From positions 2,630-11,615 of the forward strand of contig JACPVY010000343.1 in assembly GCA_016197345.1 (NCBI GenBank): a DNA stretch of 8,986 bases. Direction: 5' to 3'. Source of the DNA: Burkholderiales bacterium. Its GTDB lineage: Bacteria > Pseudomonadota > Gammaproteobacteria > Burkholderiales > Burkholderiaceae_D. The notes beneath the pieces are model-generated. The model searched no databases. It saw only the letters and a program-made list of their open reading frames with translations, and was not told where the DNA came from. This document shows, one piece after another, positions 1-6,163 of the stretch (position 1 is its first letter; each line of letters begins with the position of its first letter). The translations under genes were made by a program, and so were the position numbers.

Positions 1-752
1 TGCATGTCTGGCGTGAGTTGACGTCCAGCAAAATTCATGTGATTGGCACCCTTGATTACCCCTAGCCAGGTGCATGGGGCATGTAGATCAGCATAGGCGC
101 TTGTGCGTTGCCGATAACTTTGATGATCGATGGTGGCGTCGCGTGTCCCCGTCAACAGCAAAAAAGGTTTGTTAATAGGCTGCCATGCATGCTCGGGGAA
201 AATCGCACCGACACCGGTTGGCGACAACGCGATGTAGGCGTCGAATTGATCGAACTGATTGACTTGCAGCAGATTGTTTGCACCAGCGGCGATGAAGCTG
301 GTCGCGGCCCCCATTGAATGCCCTAATAAAATCTGGGTTTTCGCTGGGCACAGTACTGATTTTTGTGCGGCAGCAATATCTTGCAAACGGCTTCGGTAAG
401 CATCGCCATCTTGCACTAGGCTTTGCAAAGCCTGCCGTGCAGTGCCACCACTTCTATGCGCCAACAAAGCGCGTACGCCACTTTCTTGATGACCGACCAC
501 CACCGCTTGCCAGCCATTGCTAGCGAAGAAGCTGGCTAGATAGCGATAACCCAATTCCGAGCCACCCGCACCGGGAGAAATGATGAGATTGCCTTGACAC
601 TCGCCATTGGCAGGATAGACGCTAAGAGCGATGCGCTGACCATCGGCACGCTTCACATGCTGCAAAGTCTGTCCCTGCACCGAAAGACTGATCAAGATCA
701 ACAAGACGCTCGCCAGCCGCTGCCGAGACTTGCCAAGATGAGTAAGTGGCAT
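1..752 (-). CDS. Secreted alpha/beta hydrolase (3' end beyond window)
   Basis: Reading the minus strand from an ATG at 752 gives 250 codons with no stop up to the window edge, so the C-terminus is missing. Residues 1-27 form a likely signal peptide: a basic start (KSRQR, 8-12), a hydrophobic run (LASVLLILISLSV) and small residues near VQGQ. The mature part shows the alpha/beta-hydrolase plan. There is an oxyanion-loop segment SPGAGGS near 59-65, a nucleophile elbow GHSMGA with Ser146, a candidate acid in GTRDATID (Asp205 or Asp209) and a catalytic-type His238 in GANHMNF. An AGAGGGTGA purine stretch just upstream supports the start. It probably hydrolyses an ester or related bond in the periplasm or outside the cell; the substrate cannot be told. 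It lies 61 bp downstream of the methyltransferase gene on the same strand, so co-transcription is possible, though a stem-loop sits between them. Confidence 0.85.
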   Translation of the reverse strand, partial: MPLTHLGKSRQRLASVLLILISLSVQGQTLQHVKRADGQRIALSVYPANGECQGNLIISPGAGGSELGYRYLASFFASNGWQAVVVGHQESGVRALLAHRSGGTARQALQSLVQDGDAYRSRLQDIAAAQKSVLCPAKTQILLGHSMGAATSFIAAGANNLLQVNQFDQFDAYIALSPTGVGAIFPEHAWQPINKPFLLLTGTRDATIDHQSYRQRTSAYADLHAPCTWLGVIKGANHMNFAGRQLTPDM

Positions 753-772
753 TGTCACCCTCTGGATGTTAG

Positions 773-804
773 CGTCCATGCGTGGCGAGCACCGCGCATG
801 GACG
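773..804. other. Perfect 10-bp inverted repeat between hydrolase and methyltransferase genes
   Basis: CGTCCATGCG (773-782) pairs perfectly with CGCATGGACG (795-804) around a 12-nt loop. On the minus strand, the direction of both flanking genes, no T-run follows the stem. It is therefore more likely an attenuator, RNA-processing or protection hairpin than a standard rho-independent terminator. On the plus strand a short TTTT follows, but there is no plus-strand gene here for it to end. Confidence 0.6.
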
Positions 805-813
805 TTTTACGCT

Positions 814-2355
814 TTACATCATGCGCAATTGCTTCCACAACGGCACACGGTTTTTCAACAAGACGTCAAATTGCTTAGTCAATTCAGCGATATTGGCCTC
901 ATCCCCTTCCAAGGATTTACCATCCACAATCATGCGACGGCCTTGTGGCCCCATCATTTTCCACGCTTCTTTTGCTAAGGAAGCAGCATCCGACATTTTC
1001 GGATTTTGTACCATCATCAAATACAAGACGCGTTCGAGGAAGTTGACGCTAATACCGTTGCCCAGCAATGGCGAACTAAACGCTTGATACTCGTCACTGT
1101 AACGAGTTTGCGCTGCAATGGCGCGATTGAGGCGCTTGGCCGCATCGGTCGCGACTTGCATGCCGTGACTGAAAAAGATCCCCGCCTGATTCGATGCCAC
1201 TAACATCGACGCAATTTGCGTCAAATTGCCATAGGTCTGCCCTGCTAGTGCTGGCACCGAACCAAGTTCGCCCATCGTCTGCGGTTGCTTAGCAATCGCA
1301 TCTATTACTGGGCCATACACTTCTTCTTTGCCATTGACTTCGCCGACCGTCAACTTCATCGTCAAATTGATGTTTTCGCGATTGACCACTAGGGCCATCC
1401 CAATACCAGCCAAACATTCGGATTGACGAATCGCATTGATACGACGCGCGCCACGCATAAAGATGTCTTTGCGGAAGGCCGTATTGAAGAAGTAATCCAT
1501 GATGGTTTCGCGCAAACTACGGTCGCTCACTGAATTCAACATCGCTAAGCGCTCTGGTGACAAATACAGTGCTTGATAGGCGAAAGGTAAATCGGCGGAA
1601 CCGATGTAGTCGAGCTTAGCTACAGCCATATCGCGCGCCACATCAACGTGGTACATCGGCTGCCAATGCTTGTGCATGTATTCGTGCACAAGATAATTGC
1701 GGCTGCCGTTTTTCAGCATCTCCAGACGTCCTTTCAATGCTGGATTTGCCACGAAATAATTGGCCTGCATTTGATTGATCTTTTCGATAAACTCGGCGCC
1801 TTCATTAATTTGCATATCACTACGATTAGGATGCAAATCGGCGTGCTCCACCAATAGACGCTGCAAAGGCAAAGCTGTAGCCCAACCTGGCATCGCGTTA
1901 TAACTGATGTACACGATGCCGCCGGGTTTCAAATAGCGGGCAATGAAATTGGCAATGTGCTGACGATTTTCAGCTGTTACCCAAGTGTAAATACCGTGCA
2001 GCGTGATGAAATCGAATTGCGGTAATTCGACCTTACCTTCGGCCAGCTCTGCAAAACTGTTTTCCAGCAAGGTGATGTTGGAGAGTTGTGCACTTTCGGC
2101 TAACTGACGAGCGCCAGCAACGTGTGCAGGATTGAAATCTGCTGCATAAAACTGGCCATTCGGGTTACTCGCCGCCAAAATATTCGCGGTTAAACCACGG
2201 CCAAAACCAAGTTCAAAATAGGTGTAGGGTTTATTCAACGCGATTGGCTCATAGCCATTTAAGACACAGGCGAAATTCAAAAACACCGGGCTTTGTTCCC
2301 GATAAAAACCAGCCGTGTATTCCACATCCGATGCGTAGCCTGCTGTCCAGTCCAT
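814..2355 (-). CDS. Class I SAM-dependent methyltransferase with methyltransferase regulatory domain (PKMT-like)
   Basis: The 513-residue product starts at ATG 2355 with a CGGAG Shine-Dalgarno about 7 nt upstream. Residues 45-150 form a Rossmann methyltransferase fold: motif I FELGFGRG (47-54), an acidic ribose-binding position in YAADFNP (Asp73), a motif-IV-like FDFITLHGIYTWV (114-126) and the LKPGG turn (142-146). A second segment at about 218-301, with LVHEYMHKHWQPMYH at 222-236, resembles the methyltransferase regulatory domain (PF10119). The rest (about 345-500) may be the winged-helix C-terminus of the PKMT family. From memory, the rickettsial protein-lysine methyltransferases that modify OmpB share this build. 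No signal peptide is seen, so it should act in the cytoplasm. It lies directly downstream of the S-layer gene on the same strand but behind a terminator, so it probably has its own promoter. A role in methylating the S-layer protein is inference; a small-molecule substrate is the alternative. Confidence 0.85.
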   Translation of the reverse strand: MDWTAGYASDVEYTAGFYREQSPVFLNFACVLNGYEPIALNKPYTYFELGFGRGLTANILAASNPNGQFYAADFNPAHVAGARQLAESAQLSNITLLENSFAELAEGKVELPQFDFITLHGIYTWVTAENRQHIANFIARYLKPGGIVYISYNAMPGWATALPLQRLLVEHADLHPNRSDMQINEGAEFIEKINQMQANYFVANPALKGRLEMLKNGSRNYLVHEYMHKHWQPMYHVDVARDMAVAKLDYIGSADLPFAYQALYLSPERLAMLNSVSDRSLRETIMDYFFNTAFRKDIFMRGARRINAIRQSECLAGIGMALVVNRENINLTMKLTVGEVNGKEEVYGPVIDAIAKQPQTMGELGSVPALAGQTYGNLTQIASMLVASNQAGIFFSHGMQVATDAAKRLNRAIAAQTRYSDEYQAFSSPLLGNGISVNFLERVLYLMMVQNPKMSDAASLAKEAWKMMGPQGRRMIVDGKSLEGDEANIAELTKQFDVLLKNRVPLWKQLRMM

Positions 2356-2376
2356 TCAATACTCCGGGATTTGATC

Positions 2377-2395
2377 AAAAAAAGGGCGAATGCCC
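2377..2395 (-). promoter_or_regulatory. Leader hairpin with T-run upstream of methyltransferase (possible attenuator)
   Basis: On the minus strand GGGC-ATTC-GCCC is followed at once by seven Ts, 21 nt before the methyltransferase start codon. The stem is only four G-C pairs, so it would be a weak intrinsic terminator. Its place in the 5' leader suggests attenuation, but chance is possible for such a short stem. Confidence 0.35.
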
Positions 2396-2495
2396 GTTGC
2401 CAGATACACACTGTGTCGCCAGAGAGATGGCAGAAAGAGCCACTAACTTGCGGCAATACCTAATGTGCAAAAAAAACCGATTTTACTCCAACTCG

Positions 2496-2531
2496 ATAAG
2501 AAAAAAGGGTCAGACTTTGACGTCTGACCCC
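2496..2531 (-). terminator. Rho-independent terminator after the S-layer gene
   Basis: On the minus strand GGGTCAGAC-type arms (2522-2530 and 2507-2515) form a perfect 9-bp stem with a 6-nt loop, followed by TTTTTTCTTAT. This is a strong intrinsic terminator for transcripts from the S-layer gene, whose tail frame ends at 2597. It separates that gene from the methyltransferase. The stem sequence GGGTCAGAC/GTCTGACCC resembles dispersed REP-type palindromes I recall from other proteobacteria, so it may also be a repeat copy. Confidence 0.8.
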
Positions 2532-2565
2532 TTATTTACTACTACGTTACTTCTTACAACACTTT

Positions 2566-2587
2566 ATGTCGGCATTGCTGCCGACAT
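2566..2587. repeat. Perfect 9-bp inverted repeat just 3' of the S-layer tail
   Basis: ATGTCGGCA (2566-2574) pairs with TGCCGACAT (2579-2587) over a 4-nt loop. On the minus strand it begins about 9 nt after the TAA at 2597-2599 and lies upstream of the main terminator. No T-run follows. A 3' stabilising hairpin that protects the mRNA is a reasonable reading. Confidence 0.55.
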
Positions 2588-2596
2588 GATCATCAA

Positions 2597-2845
2597 TTAA
2601 ACGATGGTCAAGGTGTTGGTGCCGCCGATCGTCGAGCTAGACAAGTCGATCAAACCAGTCAATTTGACAACAAAGTCAGTACCGTTGACGAACGAAGCGT
2701 TCACGCCGGAACCATCATGTTGGCTTTGTACATAGTACGTATCGCCATTGAATTGGAACCAACCGCTATGGCCGTTGACGGAGGAGTTACCACCGTTTTG
2801 AACCACTGCATTTGCGTAATCTTGGAACACAGCGGTGTTAGCCAA
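2597..2845 (-). CDS. RsaA-like C-terminal secretion tail in the -1 frame (detached 3' part of the S-layer gene)
   Basis: This 82-codon frame can only begin independently at a TTG (2845-2843), three bases after the large gene's TAA, and has no convincing Shine-Dalgarno. The frame is open further upstream, and its codons from about 2869 read FENSTKVTLANTAVF, which looks like real protein. Residues near 27-70 contain GWFQFNGDTYYV, SFVNGTDFVVKLTGLIDLS and a terminal LTIV. These match, from memory, the last part of Caulobacter RsaA (WFQFGGDTYVV, then a VIKLTGLV stretch), where the C-terminal 80 or so residues carry the type I secretion signal. It is therefore best seen as the displaced C-terminus of the upstream gene, not a separate gene. 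The cause may be a real indel or deletion, a sequencing error, or less likely a recoding event. Confidence 0.7.
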   Translation of the reverse strand: MANTAVFQDYANAVVQNGGNSSVNGHSGWFQFNGDTYYVQSQHDGSGVNASFVNGTDFVVKLTGLIDLSSSTIGGTNTLTIV

Positions 2846-2847
2846 GG

Positions 2848-5679
2848 TTACTTTGGTGCTGTTTTCGAACCACCACCCACGGTCACGGTATCGACACCCG
2901 TACCGCCGGTGTAGGTGTTGTTGCCCGAAGATGCGGTGAAGAAGTTAGCGCCGTTACCCAAGGACACGGTGTTGTTGCCGGTAGTTGCAACAACAGTATC
3001 ACCACCCGTACCGCCGGTGATGGTGTTGTTACCGGAAGACACGGTTGCGCTGTTGGTGCCATCGCCCAAAGTGATGATGTTGCCTTTGCCGTTGGTTGCG
3101 GTGAACGAATCGTTACCGGTACCGCCGGTGTAGGTCACCGCGCCGCCAGTTGCTGCCGAAGCGTCGATCGTGTTGGTACCAGTTGCGCTACCTTTCACCA
3201 CTGCAGCAGCTGCCAATGCACCCGAAGTCCAGCTGAAGCCTGGGGTGATGTCAGTACCAGCAACACCGCTAGCATCAACGTTGGTCAATGCGGTCGAAGT
3301 CGCGGTCAAGGTCAAACCAGCATTGCCGGAAACGGTGATCGATTTTGCCGAGTTACCCAACAGAGTCACGGTGTCGTTGAAGGTGCCGGTTGGGGTTGCT
3401 TGGGTATCAGCGGTGGTGATGACGAAGTTTTCCACGCCGGAAGCAGTGATGCCAGTTGCAGCAAATGCCACACCTGCGCCCGAACCATCGGTCAAGCTCA
3501 AGTTCACGGTGTCGTTGGTGCCAGATGCGAACGCACTGTTACCGATCGTGTATGCAGTGCCAGCACCGGTCAACACCAAGGAACCGCCAGTTGGCAAGTT
3601 GCTCAGGGTCAAGCCATTGCCGCCAGCAGTCGACACGTAGCTGAATTTACCCAACACGTCGAGGTCGATCGTTTGATTGGTTGCGCCAGTCAAAGTCAAT
3701 TTTTCGAAGTTGCTAACGATACCAGCAAAGCTCGAGCTTGCCGATGCGGTTGCAGCCAAAGCTGCGGTCATCGACAAGTTATCGGTACCAGCACCACCGT
3801 CGATTTTTGCAGTTGGGGTTGCAGCAACAGCGGTCATTGCCAAGCTGTCATCGCCTGCGCCCAAGTTGATTGCCTTGGTCGAAGTACCAGCGCTATTGGT
3901 CACGGTATCAGCACCTGCGCCACCGGTGAAGGTTGCTTTGGATGCGTCGATCGTTACTGTCGAAGCGCCCGTGGTAGCGGAAGTATCAACAGCGGTCACA
4001 GTGGCGCCGCTCAAGTCAGCTTTGATACCAGCGGAACCAGACACGGTCAAGGTTTTCAACGCGCTCAAGCCAGTAGTCGAGGTCAAGGTCAAGACTTTGG
4101 AACCAGCCAAGGTCATAGCGGTTACAGCACCAGTGGTGATGTTAGCCAAGGTCGAATTCGCGCCAGTAGCGGTCACGTTCAACGTAGTATAGACGTCTGC
4201 GTCATCCAAGGTACCGCCAGTCAATGCATTGACGGTCAAGCCCAAGGTTTTGTTGGTGACAGTTGCCAAGGAGCTGCTGTTGTCGATGATGACGTTGCTC
4301 GAACCATGAGCGAGCGACAAAGTTTTCAATGCATTGTCTTTCACATCCAAGGTCGTGTAGCTGTCAACACTCACGGAGGTGATCTTACCAGCAACGGTCG
4401 ATGCGCCACCGTTGTAGTTAACGTCAATAATCTGCACCGCGTTGGCGACCACACCAGCTTTCGATGCCGATGCGGTAGCGATTGGGGACGAAGCGATAGT
4501 CACGGAAGTCGTCGAAGCACCACCTTGAACGCCAATAGGAGCGTTGGTATGCGTGGTGTTGACAGCGTTTGCAGCGGTCGAGCTGATGTTAACAGTGGTA
4601 CCACCGCTCACCGTAATCGTGCCAGCGGTGCCACCGTTGGTTTCGGTACGAGTGATGCTGACGGCATCTGCTGGAGCGGTGGTGGTGCCAACGGTGATTG
4701 CACCAGTGGTTGCTGCATTCGACGTGATCGTCACTGCTTTACCGCCATTGACGGTGATGTCTGCAGCGCCTTGGTTATCAGTCACGGTAACGTCAGTGGT
4801 AGCAGCCGAAGTCACGGTTGCAGCACCAATTGGGGTCACGCTCAGGTTAGTCAAGCCAGTCCAACCAGTGGTGTTAACGCTGACAGCGGCATCACCAATC
4901 AAGGTTGCTTTTTCAATGTTTGAGATGGTGAGCGACGATGGCAGCGTGACATTGGCGTTGGTAGCCGAAGTCCAGGTCAATTCGTCGTTACCTGCGCCGC
5001 CGTCGAGCTTGTCGAAAGAGGTCAAGGTTTGTGCGGTAGTTGCGGTGGAAACGAAAGAATCGTTGCCATTGCCACCAATGAAACTATCGATGCCAGTAGT
5101 CAAGGTAAAGGTTTGACCTTTGTTGTTGACCAAATCACCTGCTGCAACAACTGCAGCAATGGTGCCTGCCAAACCGTCGTTTGCAGCTTGCAAAGAAGCA
5201 GCATCGGTTACGCTAGCGATGTAGTTTTTAGCCAATTGCAGAGCATCTTTACCTGCGTAGTTCAGGATCTGCGAAGTGGTGACCAAGCCATCGGTAAATG
5301 CCGTTGCAGCGGAAACTTTGTTGTTGTATGCGTCAGCATCGGTAGTCAATGCGCCAGCTGCGATCGTGGTAACGATATTGGAAACGGTAGCCAGTTTGTT
5401 TTCCAAGACGTTTGCCCAGTACAACAAGCCTTCGCGCTCAGGTTGACGGCCAAACAGGTTGTGATAAACCGTATCAACAACTGCTTGGGAGGATTTGCCG
5501 CCGTATGCTTCATTGTATTCGTCGGATTTGGAGAAAGCGCTGCTGATTTCAGCCAAAGTTGTGGCGGAACCGTTGGAAGCAGTCAATTTGCCTTCCCAAT
5601 ATTGCAGGCCGACTGGATCGGCTGGACGGTTGAAGTATGCAACGTACAGTTGTTGGACTGCTTGTGTATAAAGACCCAT
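2848..5679 (-). CDS. RsaA-like S-layer/RTX surface protein with DUF4214 N-terminus, frame broken before C-terminal tail
   Basis: ATG 5679 has an AGGAG Shine-Dalgarno six bases upstream (5686-5690). The 943-residue product lacks an N-terminal signal peptide, as expected for type I secretion. Residues 5-30 (QLYVAYFNRPADPVGLQYW) and 67-95 (VYHNLFGRQPEREGLLYW) are two DUF4214-like units. RTX-type repeats occur near 198-235 (GGNGNDSFV, GGAGNDELT), about 583-640, and from about 849 to the end. Between them lies a long Thr/Ala/Ser/Val-rich, Cys-free body typical of beta-rich S-layer proteins. Its order and style recall Caulobacter RsaA, a Ca-dependent surface lattice anchored by its N-terminus. The frame ends in GGGSKTAPK-stop, and the usual C-terminal export tail follows in the -1 frame. 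As written, the product should be poorly exported or not exported. No type I transporter genes are in the window. Forming a lattice is inferred; an RTX adhesin is the alternative. Confidence 0.85.
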   Translation of the reverse strand: MGLYTQAVQQLYVAYFNRPADPVGLQYWEGKLTASNGSATTLAEISSAFSKSDEYNEAYGGKSSQAVVDTVYHNLFGRQPEREGLLYWANVLENKLATVSNIVTTIAAGALTTDADAYNNKVSAATAFTDGLVTTSQILNYAGKDALQLAKNYIASVTDAASLQAANDGLAGTIAAVVAAGDLVNNKGQTFTLTTGIDSFIGGNGNDSFVSTATTAQTLTSFDKLDGGAGNDELTWTSATNANVTLPSSLTISNIEKATLIGDAAVSVNTTGWTGLTNLSVTPIGAATVTSAATTDVTVTDNQGAADITVNGGKAVTITSNAATTGAITVGTTTAPADAVSITRTETNGGTAGTITVSGGTTVNISSTAANAVNTTHTNAPIGVQGGASTTSVTIASSPIATASASKAGVVANAVQIIDVNYNGGASTVAGKITSVSVDSYTTLDVKDNALKTLSLAHGSSNVIIDNSSSLATVTNKTLGLTVNALTGGTLDDADVYTTLNVTATGANSTLANITTGAVTAMTLAGSKVLTLTSTTGLSALKTLTVSGSAGIKADLSGATVTAVDTSATTGASTVTIDASKATFTGGAGADTVTNSAGTSTKAINLGAGDDSLAMTAVAATPTAKIDGGAGTDNLSMTAALAATASASSSFAGIVSNFEKLTLTGATNQTIDLDVLGKFSYVSTAGGNGLTLSNLPTGGSLVLTGAGTAYTIGNSAFASGTNDTVNLSLTDGSGAGVAFAATGITASGVENFVITTADTQATPTGTFNDTVTLLGNSAKSITVSGNAGLTLTATSTALTNVDASGVAGTDITPGFSWTSGALAAAAVVKGSATGTNTIDASAATGGAVTYTGGTGNDSFTATNGKGNIITLGDGTNSATVSSGNNTITGGTGGDTVVATTGNNTVSLGNGANFFTASSGNNTYTGGTGVDTVTVGGGSKTAPK
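2872..3135 (-). repeat. RTX-type Gly/Asp repeat block
   Basis: The last 90 or so residues of the large frame repeat short units such as TGGTGNDSF, GNNTITGGTGGD, GNNTVSLGNGAN and GNNTYTGGTGVD. The DNA is repetitive too: ACCGCCGGTGTAGGT occurs near 2901 and near 3121, with a close variant near 3010. RTX units of this kind bind calcium and fold outside the cell. The DNA repeats could also favour recombination or assembly collapse next to the frame break. Confidence 0.75.
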
Positions 5680-5713
5680 TTGTTACTCCTAGGAAAGTCA
5701 GTTTGAATTTTAC

Positions 5714-5756
5714 TGCGGTACCACACACCTGCGAGTCCGCAAGACCGTGTACCGCA
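5714..5756 (-). promoter_or_regulatory. Inverted repeat in the S-layer leader/promoter region
   Basis: TGCGGTAC (5714-5721) and GTACCGCA (5749-5756) are perfect 8-bp inverted arms. The 27-nt interior contains a smaller TGCG/CGCA stem. If transcription starts upstream of 5756, this forms a 43-nt hairpin in the 5' leader, about 35 nt before the start codon. Structured leaders that lengthen mRNA life are known for S-layer genes. If transcription starts at the position predicted from the extended -10, the outer arm would be partly lost and the repeat could instead be an operator. Confidence 0.5.
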
Positions 5757-5764
5757 TAATGGCA
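5756..5764 (-). promoter_or_regulatory. Candidate extended -10 element of the S-layer promoter
   Basis: The minus strand reads TGCCATTAT, a TGn extended -10 with hexamer CATTAT (4 of 6 matches to TATAAT). It predicts a start near 5749. The matching -35 window reads ATAAAG, which is not a consensus -35, as is usual for activator-dependent promoters. A competing pair, TTGTGA with GATAAA (5772-5777) at 17-bp spacing, would start near 5765 and would overlap the CRP-type site. Confidence 0.4.
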
Positions 5765-5783
5765 GAAGATGTTTATCGCTTTA

Positions 5784-5799
5784 TGTGACGGTCATCACA
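5784..5799. promoter_or_regulatory. CRP-type operator upstream of the S-layer gene
   Basis: The sequence is TGTGA-CGGTCA-TCACA, a perfect match to both CRP half-sites, with A/T-rich flanks. Its centre at 5791.5 is 42-43 bp upstream of the start predicted from the extended -10. This is close to the -41.5 of class II CRP activation. If the alternative -35/-10 pair is used, the site would instead overlap the promoter and repress it. Confidence 0.65.
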
Positions 5800-6074
5800 A
5801 AAAACCATAAAAACCATCCAAATTGAGGCGTGTTAGCGACAAAATAACCACGCGCCACATTATGGGAGAACGGATAGGGGAAATCAAATGGAATTCGTCT
5901 TCCCTAGAATTACCACACACCAACGCTGTGCAGACCCGCAAAACCAAGCAGCTTAACGAGTACCACATTGAAGCGACCTCAACAGAGCTCTGTTCAGAAT
6001 CGTTCCTTGCCGGAGAAAAACTCCCCAAATCAGCATCGAGCATTGCGGCAATCCACCTGCGTACCGCTCTCAAT
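5800..6074. other. Intergenic stretch without a convincing gene
   Basis: This is most of the gap between the S-layer gene and fecR. Two opposed open frames of about 90 codons overlap each other here. Neither has a good Shine-Dalgarno or a recognisable protein, and the plus-strand one runs into a terminator. It contains a perfect 14-bp palindrome, AACAGAGCTCTGTT (5981-5994). It also contains an 11-bp repeat, TACCACACACC (5911-5921), that recurs in the S-layer leader at 5719-5729. A small RNA ending at the terminator at 6075-6106 is possible but unsupported. Confidence 0.5.
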
Positions 6075-6106
6075 AAAAAAAGCCACCCAATTTAGGCGGC
6101 TTTTTT
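6075..6106. terminator. Bidirectional rho-independent terminator downstream of fecR
   Basis: GCCACC and GGCGGC arms (one G-U pair) around a short A/T-rich loop are flanked by seven As on the left and six Ts on the right. The hairpin can therefore end transcripts in both directions. On the minus strand it lies about 60 nt past the fecR stop and insulates fecR from the S-layer gene. Confidence 0.8.
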
Positions 6107-6163
6107 AGAGCAGTTGTGATGCCAGCACACACTCACTGCACATCACAGGGCATGGATTATAGC

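Noticed and set aside
2840..2872. Programmed -1 frameshift joining the S-layer body to its tail
   Set aside because: No X-XXY-YYZ slippery heptamer is present in the right phase; GAAAACA fits poorly. Only a weak stem can be drawn around the stop. A deletion, indel or sequencing error is simpler.
3400..4923. A 507-codon open frame on the plus strand inside the S-layer gene, with several other long plus-strand frames nearby
   Set aside because: It is antisense to a protein with clear domains. Its translation is low-complexity (Gly/Ser/Cys/His-rich), as expected from the complement of repetitive Thr/Ala/Val codons, and it has no credible start signal.
5795..6095. Two overlapping frames of about 90 codons on opposite strands
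   Set aside because: The minus-strand one needs a TTG start inside the terminator region, and the plus-strand one ends in the terminator stem. Neither protein looks like a known family and no ribosome site is seen.
6100..6163. Possible third CRP-type site (TTGTGATGCCAGCACACA) near the fecR stop
   Set aside because: The second half-site does not match TCACA at the required 6-bp spacing, and it is at the 3' end of fecR rather than in a promoter.
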